A DNA stretch of 64,000 bases, taken from Tridacna crocea. Its lineage: Eukaryota; Mollusca; Bivalvia; Cardiida; Cardiidae. Shown in pieces: positions 1 to 10,731 of this stretch. The stretch is taken from contig OX031065.1 of NCBI GenBank assembly GCA_943736015.1, positions 44,316,992 through 44,380,991 on the forward strand, read 5' to 3'. Below the pieces are notes generated by a model. It did not search any database, was not told where the DNA came from, and worked only from the letters and a program-made list of their open reading frames with translations. The position numbers and the translations under genes are program-made. Positions within the stretch are counted from its first letter, which is position 1; every line of letters starts with the position of its first letter.

Positions 1-264
1 TCTTTGATCTACACTGCACGCTTTCCTGAAACAATTTGTACAAAAGCAACTTTTAAATCACTCTTACTTCGGTCTTATTACCAGGAATTTGTTAGGATTT
101 GTTTGGTCCATTGGGATTATCTAACGCTCGAAGTGTTAAGATGAGATCTGATTAGATGCAGATACTAATTATCGATAATTAGTGAATCACTACAGCTTCT
201 TACTGTGCAGAAATATGAGCGATGCTTTGTGGAAAGTGTGGGGGGGGCGATTATTTCAACTGCA

Positions 265-360
265 AAATTTATCGCCCAGGTCAGCCTGCAGCCGAAACTT
301 TTTTGCTATCTGTCAATTTTCTCCTTGTCAAAGGACCAGGCTACATTTTCATATAGTTGA
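265..360. repeat. J-hairpin fragment
   Basis: This is half of a J-hairpin element: the arm GGTCAGCCTGC, a TTTTTGCTAT step, then a CAAAGGACCAGGCTAC-like flank. The opposite palindrome arm is missing. Nothing else is seen in positions 1-264. Confidence 0.5.
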
Positions 361-490
361 TTATTATAGAATTTTTTTTTATCTTTTAGTATGAAATCTT
401 TAATTATGTAATGGTTCGCTTTGATCTTGCATTACTGATATGCATTGAGTTCCCTTTTATCAGAAAACGGCTCTTTTTTTTTTAATATAT

Positions 491-770
491 ATTGAACAAT
501 ATATTGACAGTTATTACGGTGATATAAAGTTACAATATTTTACTTAGTTCAAGTTCAAACTCTAAAAGTGTGTGTCAAAGTGTGTTCACATAATTATGAT
601 ATGATACATGCTCTGTGAAAATGGGTCTTAATGCATCTGCGAAAACTATCGGTCCAGGTCAGCCTGCGCGGACTGCGCAGGCTGACCTGAACCGATAGTT
701 TTCGCTATTGGCCTATTTTTTGTATGTCCATGGACCAGTCTACCTAATGATTCAGCCATATATAATATTT
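491..770 (+). mobile_element. J-hairpin element, long copy
   Basis: A near-perfect 67-bp palindrome (639-705) has GGTCAGCCTGCGCGGACTGC at its centre. It sits between a CTCTGTGAAAA...CTTAATGCA left flank and a GTCCATGGACCAGTCTACC right flank. The copy at 4365-4652 repeats this block in reverse, including about 120 bp outside the palindrome, so the mobile unit is about 280 bp. No ORF, so it is non-autonomous. Confidence 0.72.
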
Positions 771-867
771 ATAATTCCCTTTTAGTGTTTCGATATGCTT
801 TCTCTCCTGTTGAATCGAAATGATGCTGATTTGTATCACTGCAATTTTCAAACAATTGATCTATTCC

Positions 868-1548
868 TGATGGTGTAGAGGTCGATCAGACTACCAAAAA
901 TGTGCACTGTGGTTACAAGCATTTTCTCCATTTTCTACGATGTTTTCAAAAGGTTTCTTCCTCATTGGTGTTAAAGGTGGGTATTTAGAATTTTCACATG
1001 GCACTAAATTCAAAAATATATTTGTCAATGAAATTTATATGAAAAAACAATACAAGTCATCAGTAATTAAGAATAGTAAAATTACGCACTAATTTTCTTT
1101 TTGTGGTATTCCCTTAAAAAGCTACGTAGCCCCTTAAGCTATTTCTAGATTTCCCGCCAAAATCAAAAAAGCATCGTGGAATGTTAAGTGACTTGCACGT
1201 GACTAATGACAATTAAATTCCATAACGTAACCAACATGTAATTATTTTCCATAATTTCTAGAACTTCAGACGCTATGTTTGAAGCTTCGTCTGTATATTT
1301 CTGGTATCTCGTAAATGAGCGAGTTGCTCATGTAAAAATATACCGTGTTTCCCTTCAATGTCGATCTGGGCTGCCGTAAATCTCTAATTTATCTAGTTGT
1401 CGGATGCTTTTCGACTACTGGGGTTTAATGAGTGAAAATTATAAGGCTTTGGGTGTATAAGGATGTTTCTTTTGTATTTTTGTAAAATTTTCGTCCCAAA
1501 ATCTGAAGGGCCACCTTTAAAAGTTGTCATTGAGTGGTAAAGGGTTTT
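868..1548. mobile_element. HP1 hairpin MITE split by T550
   Basis: The right arm of an HP1 element (AGCATTTTCTCC, then TGTTTTCAAAAGG) runs to 970. It resumes at 1517 with AAAAGTTGTCATTGAGTGG and GGTAAAGGG, matching the order of the intact family. The left arm of the palindrome is largely lost. The interruption is the T550 copy at 971-1520. Confidence 0.62.
971..1520 (+). mobile_element. T550 element, copy 1
   Basis: Family reference copy, about 550 bp, beginning TTAAAGGTGGGTATTTAG and ending GGGCCACCTTTAA, with about 8-bp terminal inverted repeats (AAAGGTGG). Internal landmarks are the CTACGTAGCC palindrome, TTTCCCGCCAAAA and CTTCGTCTGTATATTTC. No long ORF. Both ends abut TTAA and the host HP1 sequence reads through without loss, so TTAA is duplicated on insertion, as for piggyBac-type transposases. 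Four other copies are in the window. Confidence 0.85.
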
Positions 1549-2173
1549 AAAAAAAACAACACAGGATGTGACGTAAAACCTAGAGCATTCATACGTCAGC
1601 TCTTACAGACGATCCTTTTTCACCTATGCGTGGGTAAAAAGGAGTAAGTAACTGGACTCTTGTCCTATAATGGGTTAACAATATGGCGCATTCATATTGT
1701 TGTTTCCGTTGCAGAGGAATGTTGATAAATTATTCACTCATTCAGCCTGCATTCACTTCGCGCCCTCGCCGACCCATGAAAAATTATTAACTGTTGACAT
1801 GACGTCTATGGAGGATTAGTATGGACAGATACGTGCATTAATTTGCTATAATTACTCATTAATTATCCGCCATTGATGAAATGTGCGCCACCTGTTGACA
1901 AAGATCGGTATCCGCCCGGAAGTAATAGAATGCTGTTTGGTTCCCGAGTTTTCTTCAGCGCTAACACACCTGCGGAAAGGCGTTGTGTTTCTGAGAAACT
2001 TGTGGGTGTTATTTGCCTCAGTTTATATTTTCAGAAATTCTAATTGTTTTTGTCATGAATTAAGATTTATGTGGCATTATTTGTAGAAAACTGAGTTTGG
2101 GAACCATGGACGGCGGGCTAATTGTATAGTTAGATACCTAGATTCTTCGTACAAGCGAATACTAGTATTCGTA
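1549..2173. other. No recognised feature
   Basis: AT-rich sequence without a coding frame, hairpin or repeat that I can match elsewhere in the window. Confidence 0.4.
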
Positions 2174-2444
2174 TATGTGGCCTGTAACAGGCAAAATGGG
2201 GCATTCGGACATTTGCGTAAAGTGTCTTTTCGAATCAGCCTGCGCAGTTCGCGCAGGCTAATCCGAAAAGACACTGTCCGTTTTTTTTATGTAATTTTCT
2301 GTATTGCACAAGTCTACTATAGCACAAAATGTAGTCGTAAAGTGCCGTATCGGATTAGCCTGTGCGGACTGTGCAGGCCTCATCCGAGACGACATTTTAT
2401 GCAAATGACGAATGCCCCTTTTCACCTGTTGAAAGCTAATTGTA
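2174..2444. mobile_element. Double-hairpin element DH265, copy 1
   Basis: Two separate ~70-bp palindromes (about 2205-2277 and 2333-2402), both centred on a CCTGCGCAG/CTGTGCAGG-type core, flank a spacer containing GCACAAGTCTACTATAGC. The outer ends are GGCCTGTAACAGGC and its relaxed inverse near 2430. The same order recurs at 25737-25998 and 55650-55915, which defines one mobile unit of about 265 bp rather than two chance hairpins. Confidence 0.78.
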
Positions 2445-2943
2445 TATGGTACTTCTTTACCAAAGGATGAAATTTAAGATTTCAGGTAACTTTATAGTGA
2501 ACCAATCGCCAAACTCAGTCCATTTTTACAAACCTCGAGCCTTTCTCGATACGTCACGAAAGAGCTGTAACTCATACCGAATAAAGGCCTCAATTAAATT
2601 CTTCCTCGATAAAGAAATGTTCGTGTAATGTTTTCTTTCATTCCTCAAATGTCTGTCTGTCTTGTTATACCCCCGCTAAACGAATGTTTTCTGAGGTATA
2701 CTGGAATCAGCCTATCTTTCTGTGTGTCCGCTCGTACATGTGTCCGTCCGTGTGTCGGTCCGTGTGTCCGTTTGTGTACAAAATACTTTCAAAGCGCTTG
2801 AGGGGATATAAAGTCACTTTCAGTGATAGCTCTAGTTTAAACTGCACACGCCAAATCACTTCAACTGCAGTTTTCTCATATCTGTTTATGTTAAATGTAA
2901 TATGAATGATCTTCTGATTAAAGGAGGCAACAGAGAACCTTAC
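2445..2943. other. Unassigned; degenerate TGTCCGTC repeat
   Basis: No gene seen. Around 2726-2778 there is a short imperfect tandem of GTGTGTCCGTCC-like units. Confidence 0.4.
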
Positions 2944-3118
2944 TATATTATATTATATTATATTGTATTGTATTGTATTGTATTGTATTGTATTGCTGAT
3001 TTCAAGCCTTTGGAAAAAGAAAATCTGGTGCTCCCACTAAAGCTCGATCCTGGGGCTTCCAGGTTACAGTTCTTACACTTTACCACTGAGTTATGCGAGA
3101 CCCTTATCGATATCAGAA
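2944..3118 (-). mobile_element. tRNA-derived SINE (SINE-4) with pentanucleotide tail
   Basis: Read on the minus strand, the head has an A-box-like TAACTCAGTGGTAAAGTG and a B-box-like GGATCGAGCTT, then a short body. The tail is (ATACA)n passing into (ATAAT)n at 2944-2995. A tRNA-like pol III promoter plus a simple-repeat tail is the usual SINE layout. Body family not recognised. Confidence 0.6.
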
Positions 3119-3474
3119 ACTGTATTCATAATATCATCTGGAACACATAAGGCTCATCGCCGAACATTTATAAATCATATATACATACATGGGAATGGAC
3201 AAAACGATCCAACCAACGAAACAAAATGATATCAAATGGGTATGCTGAAATGAATGAGCGAATGTCACAAATGATTCTTCTTGGGAGTGTCCTTGGGCTA
3301 GGCACTTCAGAGCCTTAGCCTAGAACTGATGAAACACAGGACATAATACTATGTGGGCTGTGGCCATGGTGTTTCTAAAGCAATGTTGAAGGCGACGCAA
3401 ACCATACATTCAATTAATTACAGCACCTTAATAAGAAATGACCTAAAATTTCAACAAATATCCAACAAGACCAA
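3119..3474. other. No recognised feature
   Basis: AT-rich, no supported coding frame or repeat. Confidence 0.4.
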
Positions 3475-3673
3475 ACCTTACATTCACCAACCATTCTTGG
3501 GAATATCCTTAGTGTCATTCTCCAAGATTTTCTAAAATTGTAAGTAACACAACTTCTGATTGGCTAAAACATTCGGTTTAGCCAATCAGAAGTTATGTTA
3601 CTTATAGGTGTAGAAAATTATGGGGAATAAGACTAAGAACATTCTTAAGGATGGTTGGTGAAAAGGAGCCCTG
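3475..3673. mobile_element. Foldback element FB200
   Basis: Family reference description: a full-length inverted repeat whose arms run ATTCACCAACCATTCTT, then CACAACTTCTGATTGGCTAA, to a centre near CGGTTTAGCC. Intact copies have CAGGGCCCGTATTC ends. This copy ends GAGCCCTG and its left terminus is worn. Full-length self-complementarity without ORF fits a hAT-like or other CAGGG-ended MITE, but the superfamily is not established. Confidence 0.75.
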
Positions 3674-4056
3674 CAGGTCTCTTTGAAGGTCTGTAACATA
3701 TCCTCTCTTTTCCAACTATAGCACCTACCAAACTCGATGGACCATGTCCATTGTTACAAATTTGGAGCCTTTATCGTTATGTCACGGGAAAACTTTCGTT
3801 CAATCTAAAAAGATGGCATCAAATGAAAATCCGCCTCGACAAGAAATAACGTAAAATTTACGGAACATTTAAACAAATAGCCAAACATAGCACATTTCGC
3901 GATAGGCAGGCCTGTTTATAATTATGTGTTCGTACTCGCTTCATTTCCAGCATTAGCAGGGATCGAACTTCGTGCAAGCTTATTACAAACTCTAGAAGCC
4001 ATCATACTTTTTAAAAAATTCCCGGGATCTTACGACACTGAGAAAGACGGTTCTTT
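3674..4056. other. No recognised feature
   Basis: No coding frame or repeat recognised. Confidence 0.35.
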
Positions 4057-4270
4057 CACTCATTACCAAACGACAGAATTTTAGGTTTGTCTAAATCGAA
4101 AGTATTTGCAGATTACAAAATGAACGTGATTGAAAATTTGGAATTTATTTGGAAAGGGTAGAAAACATTGTGGGAAAAGGAGAAAACCAGCATTTTCTGC
4201 TTTTCCAACGTTTTCAAAGGCTTTCTTTCTCAGGGTCGTCAAAAGTAGGGCTTGTGTGGTAATGACTTAA
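4057..4270. mobile_element. HP1 MITE, partly deleted hairpin
   Basis: Left end CTCATTACCAAACGACA, right end GTGTGGTAATGACTTAA. The hairpin apex is shortened: the left arm runs straight from GGAGAAAA into CCAGCATTTTC, removing TGCTGGTAA. Confidence 0.75.
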
Positions 4271-4364
4271 AACATCGGTGGAAACTGAAGAAAAGGATAG
4301 TAACCAGAGTTTTCACAATATAATTCAAAGCAAGCCATCACATAATTATGGGATCATAAAATCC

Positions 4365-4652
4365 ACATTGCCTGATGATTGGCTGAATCATTGGGTAGAC
4401 TGGTCCATGGACATACAGGAAATAGGCCAATAGCGAAAACTATCGGCCCAGGTCAGCCTGCGCGGACTGCGCAGGCTGACCTGGACCGATAGTTTCCGCA
4501 GATGCATTAAGCCCCCTTTTCACAGAGCATTTCTCCTGTCATAATTATGTTATCACTCTATGATACAAACTTTTAGACTTTGAACTTGAAATAGGTAAAA
4601 TATTGTAACTTTTTATCACTGTAATAACTGTCAAAATATTGTTCAATTTATA
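4365..4652 (-). mobile_element. J-hairpin element, long copy, inverted
   Basis: Reverse counterpart of 491-770, with palindrome 4434-4500. The shared outer flank includes TTATCACTGTAATAACTGTC and TATTGTTCAAT. Confidence 0.72.
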
Positions 4653-4721
4653 CGTAGACTAAAATCACTGTAACCAAATAATATGTGGGGTGTTTTTAGG
4701 CCTACAATTAAACAGGACGCC

Positions 4722-5279
4722 TTAAAGGTGGCCCTTCAGATTTTGGGACGAAAATTTTACAAAAATGAAAAAAAAAATCATCCTTATACTCCCATAGCCT
4801 TTTAATTTGCGTTCATAAAACCCCAGTAGTCGACGACCATTCGACAACAAGAGAAACTAGAGATTTAGTACGGTCCAGGTTGACACCACCGGGAGACAAG
4901 TTCTATTTTTAGATTATCAATTCTCTCATTTAAATACAGGAATACACAGACAGTTTCAAACATCCGTCCGAAGATGAAATTATGGAAAATAATTATTACA
5001 TGTTTGTTATGTAAAGGAATTTAAGCGTTTATTAGTCACGTGCCAGTCACTTGACATTCCCACAATGCTTTATTGATTTTTGGCGCGAAATCTAAAAATA
5101 GCTTAAGAGGCTACGTAGCCTTTTAAGGGAATACCATCCAAAAAAATATTTTTTTTTTTGTAATTTTATGATTCTTAATTATTGATGATTTGTATTGTTT
5201 TTTTTTTTCATACAAATTTCAATGATATATATTTCTTTTAATTTGGTGTGATGTGAAAATTCTAAATACCCACCTTTAA
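4722..5279 (-). mobile_element. T550 element, copy 2
   Basis: Starts TTAAAGGTGGCCCTTCAG and ends CCCACCTTTAA. Its right TTAA (5276-5279) is also the terminal TTAA of the adjoining T375 copy, so this element inserted at, or next to, the T375 end. Confidence 0.82.
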
Positions 5280-5660
5280 GGTGGTGGACCTGTAATAGAA
5301 AACAGTTATTTCCACTGTACTATTATCCTACAAAATTTGCTATGATTAAAAATGAATCTCACAGAACTACTAATTTAACCGAGCCACTTTTTCCCCTTTT
5401 TCCCTTATAGGAATTATCATTTATAAATCTAAAACTACTATATTTTCCTTACAAAGGGAGATAATAATTACCTCCCTTGTCTGAAAACTAAAAAGAAAAA
5501 AGTATCAACTAAAACATGTAATTTTAAGATAGACATCAAAGGAATTTCTGCTCGTTTAGAAATGTGCAAAAGTGTTACATATGTATAAATCCGTATTAAT
5601 CAACTATCAAGAAATTTTTTTCCATGTTGCACTCCAACTGTTACGGATCTAATACCTTAA
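5276..5660 (-). mobile_element. T375 element, diverged copy
   Basis: Matches the reverse complement of 40587-40960 over most of its length. Landmarks are GTAATAGAAAACAG, TATTTCCACT, GAATTATCATTTATAA and AAAGGAATTTCT; the end is AATACCTTAA. No ORF. Confidence 0.65.
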
Positions 5661-6229
5661 GCTGATAGTTAAACACGTGAAGAAAAAGTTTTATTTTTAA
5701 ATGGTGTGGAAAATTAACACGGAAAAGGAGCTATGATTATTTGTAACAAGTAATTGCCCCTTTTTCCACAAATTACTGCAGCGTTGTCATAAATCCTGTC
5801 TCTTTGGTACTGATTTAATATAGAAAAAAAAAATCATCCAGTTTCCGTGGAACAGATTTAGAAGAAAAGTCTTCCGCGATTACCGAGTGTTCAAGGGCCT
5901 ATAAATCAAGCATCGGGCCTCTATTTGCCAACTTTTATTTTATGAAGTGATAAAAAGCGTTCTAAAAACCTGTGAAGTTTCCCCGCTATCTCCAGATTAC
6001 ACACGCCCCTGCTCCCAGATGCATGTTTTCAGTAATTATGCTGTCAGGAAGGCGAGATTTATGGAGGGTAGGTTTTCCTATTAATGGCTAAAAACTTCAT
6101 TCTACCTTCAGTCAAAGGCAGACTTGTTAGACATGTATTAAAATTTAATGTCATTTCTTATCGTAGAGGAGTTTTAGTCGATGGCTTCATTTATAATGAT
6201 TTTAAGTTATCCTGTAATGAAATAAATTA
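5661..6229. other. No recognised feature
   Basis: AT-rich, no coding frame or matched repeat. Confidence 0.4.
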
Positions 6230-6460
6230 TAAACTCTTTACCAAACGATAAAATTTTAGACTGGTCCAAATTGAAAGCATGTACAGATGACAAAATCAAC
6301 GGAACTAAAAAATATTGAGAATTGTTTCCAGTAGAGTAAAAACATCGTAGGAAACGGAAAATGATACTGAGTATCAGCATATTCTCCTTTTCCCAAAATG
6401 TTTTCAAAAAGCTTCTATCTCAGGGTCGTAAAAATCAGATATTGTTTGGTAAAGGGTTAA
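6230..6460. mobile_element. HP1 MITE, hairpin degraded
   Basis: Ends AACTCTTTACCAAACGA and GTTTGGTAAAGGGTTAA are intact. The central palindrome has degraded to GGAAAATGATACTGAGTATC... but still ends in AGCATATTCTCC. Confidence 0.72.
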
Positions 6461-6519
6461 ATCTAAAAAAGTCAAAAAAAAATGGAATCTATTACCAAAG
6501 CCTATATATAAGGACTGTT

Positions 6520-6734
6520 TTAACTCTTTCCCAAACAACAAACTTTTGGACTAGACCAAATTGAAACCATTTGCAGAAGACAATTCAACTCTTGCTGAAA
6601 AGATGATTTCTGTCTATGATAGGGTAGAAAACATTGCGGGAAAAGGAGAAAATGCTGGTTACCAGCATTTTCTCCTTTTCCCACAATGTTTTCAAAAGGC
6701 CGTAAAAACCAGGGATTGTTTGGGAAAGGGTTGA
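6520..6734. mobile_element. HP1 MITE, intact hairpin
   Basis: Flanked by TTAA (left) and TTGA (right). Ends are CTCTTTCCCAAACAACA and TGTTTGGGAAAGGG. The apex is GCTGGTTACCAGC, and the arms of AAAACATTGCGGGAAAAGG type pair almost perfectly. Confidence 0.85.
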
Positions 6735-6764
6735 TAAATGGCCTATGCAAAGGTTACATGGTAT

Positions 6765-6941
6765 AGCTGATCATAGCTAAACGAATCGCGCCAGGTAGCG
6801 TTTTACTGAAGAAACGTTTACTTGATTTTGAAATTCAAACTAACGGTTGTCGTTTTGAAAAGTAGTTCCGTTCTGTACCCAGAATGCCCAAATTAGATAG
6901 ATGTGTATTTGTAGAATGCCATCTAGCGGGAGATAATGGAT
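6765..6941 (-). mobile_element. O345 element, truncated copy
   Basis: Minus-strand match to 29440-29775 and 34397-34738. Landmarks are ATTATCTCCCGCTAGATGG, AATTTGGGCATTCTGGG and AAACGCTACCTGG. It lacks the far end present in the other two copies. Confidence 0.6.
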
Positions 6942-7245
6942 AAAATACTAGCATTTAAAATGAAACGAATATTATTTATAATTCGATAGTATTTGTCTAA
7001 GTTATCGAGTCATTATTACATAGGGGCCTGTTGTTCTTTGAATCGTAACGATGAACTGCTGGTCTGCTATACGTAGCTCAAGTTCTTGCAATAAATTATA
7101 CTCTCTCTAATGTCGCAGTTGATGTGAAACAAGAAAATCAATTAAACTTTGCATTTCTTAAAAACCTACGTTTAAAGTTCAGAAATGATTTAAATGCCAT
7201 TAAACACAAAAGGAAATATAAGATTAAAAGAAAGTGGTTGTACGT
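6942..7245. other. No recognised feature
   Basis: Nothing supported. Confidence 0.35.
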
Positions 7246-7474
7246 TTAACCCTTTCCGGAATGACAAATTTTAGACTGTCCCAAACTCAAAGTGTTTGCA
7301 GATGACAGTTTTGAATTTGATGAGAATGGTAGGAAGTTTTCCGATAGGCTAGAAAACACTTGTGGGAAAAGGAGAAATTGCTCGTTGCGAGCAATTTCTC
7401 CATTTCCCACAGTGTTTTCTAAAGACTTGTACTGCAGACACATAAAAACCAGGGCTTGTTTGGGAAAGAGTTAA
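7246..7474. mobile_element. HP2 MITE (TTGCTCG-type hairpin)
   Basis: TTAA on both sides. Terminal inverted repeats are CCCTTTCCGGAATGACA and TGTTTGGGAAAGAG. The core differs from HP1 only toward the apex: GGAGAAATTGCTCGTTGCGA in place of GGAGAAAATGCTGGTAACC, while the outer stem GAAAACACTTGTGGGAAAAGG is kept. Confidence 0.82.
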
Positions 7475-7841
7475 AGAATAATGTCTTTCTCGCAGAAGTT
7501 AGACGGCACCTAAGATCCCATGAAGTGAGTATCTAGCACTGACAAATTAAATCCCAATGTCTTAGCGTCAGCTAGCCTAGTAAGCTGAGAATGAATGGAT
7601 ATTGAAGGATGTCAGATTCTAATTAGGTCAACATAACGGTTAACCGTTCAAACTGTCTCCGTTAATTAAGGGAAATAAATCCTTCTCAAAATTGCGACTC
7701 TACTTGCATCTAAGAAAGGAATACATTAAAGAAAATTAATTATCCATGTTAAACCCAGTATGTATGAATTTATCGAATCGCTAAATTCCCAACCAGATTA
7801 CAATACAGAAGCTAGGTTTATATGTATAGGAGGCTTTCTCC
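7475..7841. other. No recognised feature
   Basis: No coding frame or repeat recognised. Confidence 0.35.
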
Positions 7842-8068
7842 TTAGCCCATTACCAGACAGTCCCTACTTTTGACACCTCTGAGAAAGAAGCCTTTTGAAA
7901 ACACTGTAGAAAAAGGAGAAAATGCTGGTAACCAGCATTTTCTCCTTTTCCTACAGTGTTTTCTACTTTTTCCAGGTAATTTCAATTTTTCATTCACCTT
8001 TAATTTGTCGTCTGCAAATGCTTTCAATTTGAACCAGTCTAAAATGTTGTCGTTTGGTAAAGAGTTAA
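7842..8068. mobile_element. HP1 MITE, intact hairpin
   Basis: Left TTAG, right TTAA. Ends CCCATTACCAGACAGTCCC and GTCGTTTGGTAAAGAG. A perfect ~60-bp stem surrounds the GCTGGTAACCAGC apex at about 7930. Confidence 0.85.
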
Positions 8069-8115
8069 GCAATGATTTAACTGGTACTTAATTTGTTCTC
8101 AACTCCATTTCATTA

Positions 8116-8344
8116 TTAACCCTTTACCCCATAAGGCATTTCTATGGCATCTCTAATTGACCCTAAATAACAACAAGGATGAAGCCGTTTCTTATGTGTA
8201 AATGTCACCTTTTGATAGCATAGAAAACACTGTGACAAAAGGTGAAATTGCTCGTCACGAACCATTTCACCTTTTGCCACAACGTTTTCTAAAGGCTGCT
8301 ACAAGCAATGTGTAGAAATGAGTATCTATGGAGTAAAGGGTTAA
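8116..8344. mobile_element. HP3 MITE (AGGTGAAATTGCTCG hairpin)
   Basis: TTAA both sides. Ends are CCCTTTACCCCATAAGGC and CTATGGAGTAAAGGG. The stem is GAAAACACTGTGACAAAAGG with apex GCTCGTCACGAACC. Outer arms differ from HP1 (CAACAAGGATGAAGCCG), so this is a distinct subfamily on the same TTAA, terminal CCCTTT and central hairpin plan. Confidence 0.82.
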
Positions 8345-9000
8345 ATGTTACCAGTTTTACCATAATATTATCAACCTCTATAGCTAAATTCTATTCAGTT
8401 GTCTTGCTTTTTCATACTTTTCTTCTATTTTCGTAAATATGCTTATCACATAACAATTTAATTCGTCTATGGCATGTTTCACATCATACAATTTAATGAC
8501 TATGAATGCATGAATGTGATGACGACCTGTACAGGTTAAGCTAAAGTCCTGTTGTCCTGTTGTATTCTGTTCTGCGACATAAGCAGACTGGCGCTGCAGC
8601 AAGCTTAACTTAATACACGAATGCTTGATTTTTTTGCGGGGCCGGATTTTGTATCCAGAAAGTCTAAAATTTTAAATTGTATGTTCATTGTCAGAAATAT
8701 GGCGATAGTTAATGTAACTAAATTAAATTTTGGCTTTCTTTTATCAGTACTACGTGACTTAGAACTCTTTCAAGAAACGGGGTGTGGGGGGGGGGGGTTA
8801 CTATTTGCGGCTTTTCGACATTATCGAAGCCCAATGATAACCAAATGAAAACGCTACTGTGTAAAATTACCGATAGATTTCATCAATACCATTTAACGTT
8901 TGGCGTTCATTTGCTGCTGATCTGTTGAGCCGAAGTTCCAGTCACTTGCAGGACAACATCAATCAAAACTTACACCAGTGATGCTAAAATTATGCCCAGT
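8345..9000. other. No recognised feature
   Basis: Holds a G-homopolymer at about 8786-8799. No coding frame or repeat recognised. Confidence 0.4.
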
Positions 9001-9231
9001 TTAACCCATTACCACACAATCTCTACTTTTGACGACCCTGCGATAGAAGCCTTTAGAAAACATTGTGGAAAAAGGAGAAAATGCTGGTAACCAGCATTTT
9101 CTCCTTTTCCCACAATGTTTTCTATACCTTTCACAGAACAAATTTCAAATTTTCAGTCACTTTTATTTTGTCGTCTGCAAATGCTTTCGATTTGGACAAA
9201 CCTGTCATTTTGTCGTTTGGTAATGAGCTAA
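9001..9231. mobile_element. HP1 MITE, intact hairpin
   Basis: TTAA left, CTAA right. Ends CCCATTACCACACAATC and GTCGTTTGGTAATGAG. The GCTGGTAACCAGC apex has near-perfect arms. Confidence 0.85.
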
Positions 9232-9704
9232 ATATCTATATGTTCTACAGTGATTACACGTTTATCAACTGCATTTATATAGATCGTCACACTTACAACA
9301 ACCGCCGTAATTTAATTGATAGCCCATGTAAGAAATTTACCTGTGTATATTTCATGAAGAGAATCGGTTACATTTGGCCACATCTGGGCCTTCAAATTTA
9401 ACATGCACATGATTACGTTTTGCGCAAAAAAAAAAGGTAAATTATAAAGGTATTTTTAATGATACCGAAATTCCGATCTTTACAACATACAATAGGAGTG
9501 CCACCTAACTGCACAATATACCTCTCTAAAGCGCATGGGTTTTATTTATATCTCGCAACATCCGGTTTTAGAAACAAGCAGACGTAAATTAGTGTCGACA
9601 ACCGCCCGGATGTTGACACCTGCATATGCTGTACATTTCCGATGGCCTTCAATAATTCAATCAAGTGGGAAAAACGTTCATTCAAATTCAATTACTATCA
9701 ATCG
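9232..9704. other. No recognised feature
   Basis: No coding frame or repeat recognised. Confidence 0.35.
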
Positions 9705-9947
9705 CTAAACCCTCTTCCACACAATGCCGTCTATTAATGATTATGAGAAAGAAGTCTTTTGAAAACATTTTAGGAAACGGAGAAAATGCTGGTAACAGCA
9801 TTTTCTCCTTTTCCCACAATGTTTTTTGCCCTTTCCAAAACACGTTTCAATTATTTGAATTCTTTTCTGGTTAAATTTATTTTCTCGTCTGTAAATGCAA
9901 AATCAATTTGGACTGGTGTAAAATTTTGTCGTTTGGCAAGGAGTTAA
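9705..9947. mobile_element. HP1 MITE
   Basis: CTAA left, TTAA right. The apex is reduced to GCTGGTAACAGC by loss of one base. Right end GTCGTTTGGCAAGGAG. Confidence 0.78.
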
Positions 9948-10100
9948 AATGTTGTTTTTTTTCTGGCTGTATTGAAAGTAGTTCGCAACGACAAATTATT
10001 ATATGTGGCATAATTTTTTTCCGAGTTAAATTTATTTCTTCGTCTGCAAGTGCAGAGCCAATTTGTACTTCTAGAATTTTTTCGTTTGGCAAAGAGTTAA
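9948..10100. mobile_element. HP1 right-half remnant
   Basis: Repeats the right arm of the preceding copy (GTTAAATTTATTTCTTCGTC, then TCGTTTGGCAAAGAGTTAA) without a hairpin. A TTAA lies at each side, and the right one is shared with the HP3 copy that follows. Confidence 0.65.
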
Positions 10101-10325
10101 CCCTTTACTCCATAGATACTCATTTTAACACATTGTTTGTAGGAGCCTTTAATATACATTGTGGTAAAAGGTGAAATTGCTCGTGACGAGCAATTTCACC
10201 TTTTGCCACAATGTTTTCTACACTATCAAAAGGTGTCATTTACACTTGAGAAACGGCTTCATCCTTGCTGTTCTTAAGGGTTAATTAGAAATACCATAGA
10301 AATGCCTTATAGGGCAAAGGGTTTA
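10097..10325. mobile_element. HP3 MITE
   Basis: Begins TTAACCCTTTACTCCATAG and ends GGCAAAGGGTTTA. The stem AGGTGAAATTGCTCGTGACG is perfectly paired. Confidence 0.82.
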
Positions 10326-10391
10326 TTCGTGTTTTTTTTTCTGGATGCATTCGTATCATGGCCTTTACTATTTATCAGGCTACACAATTTT

Positions 10392-10503
10392 AGCCCCCCT
10401 CCACCCCCACCCCCCCTTCTGCAGAAAATAAACCGATAGCAAAAACGTCTCGTCCTAGGTCAGCCTGATCTGGGTCGATACATTACTTTTTTTGTAGATG
10501 TAT
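10392..10503. repeat. C-rich tract and deleted J-hairpin
   Basis: Runs of six, five and seven C within 10392-10421 give a possible G-quadruplex on the minus strand. A J-hairpin remnant follows (GATAGCAAAAACG...GGTCAGCCTGATCTGGG) in which the GC-rich centre of the palindrome is deleted. Confidence 0.5.
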
Positions 10504-10731
10504 TAACCCTTTACCAAACGAGGAAATTTTAGACTGGTCCAATTTAAAAGCATTTGCAGACAACAAAATAAACGGAACTGAAAAATAGAAAATTGTTTCC
10601 AGCTTGGTTGAAAACTTTGTGGGAAAAGGATAAAATGCTGGGAACCAGCATTTTCTCCTTTTCCTACAATGTTTTCAAAAGGCTTCTATCTCAGGGTCGT
10701 AAAAAACAGGTATTGTTTGGTAAAGGGTTAA
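10503..10731. mobile_element. HP1 MITE, first of an abutting pair
   Basis: TTAACCCTTTACCAAACGA to GTTTGGTAAAGGGTTAA. The hairpin is GGATAAAATGCTGGGAACC. The right TTAA (10728-10731) is the left TTAA of the next copy. Confidence 0.85.
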
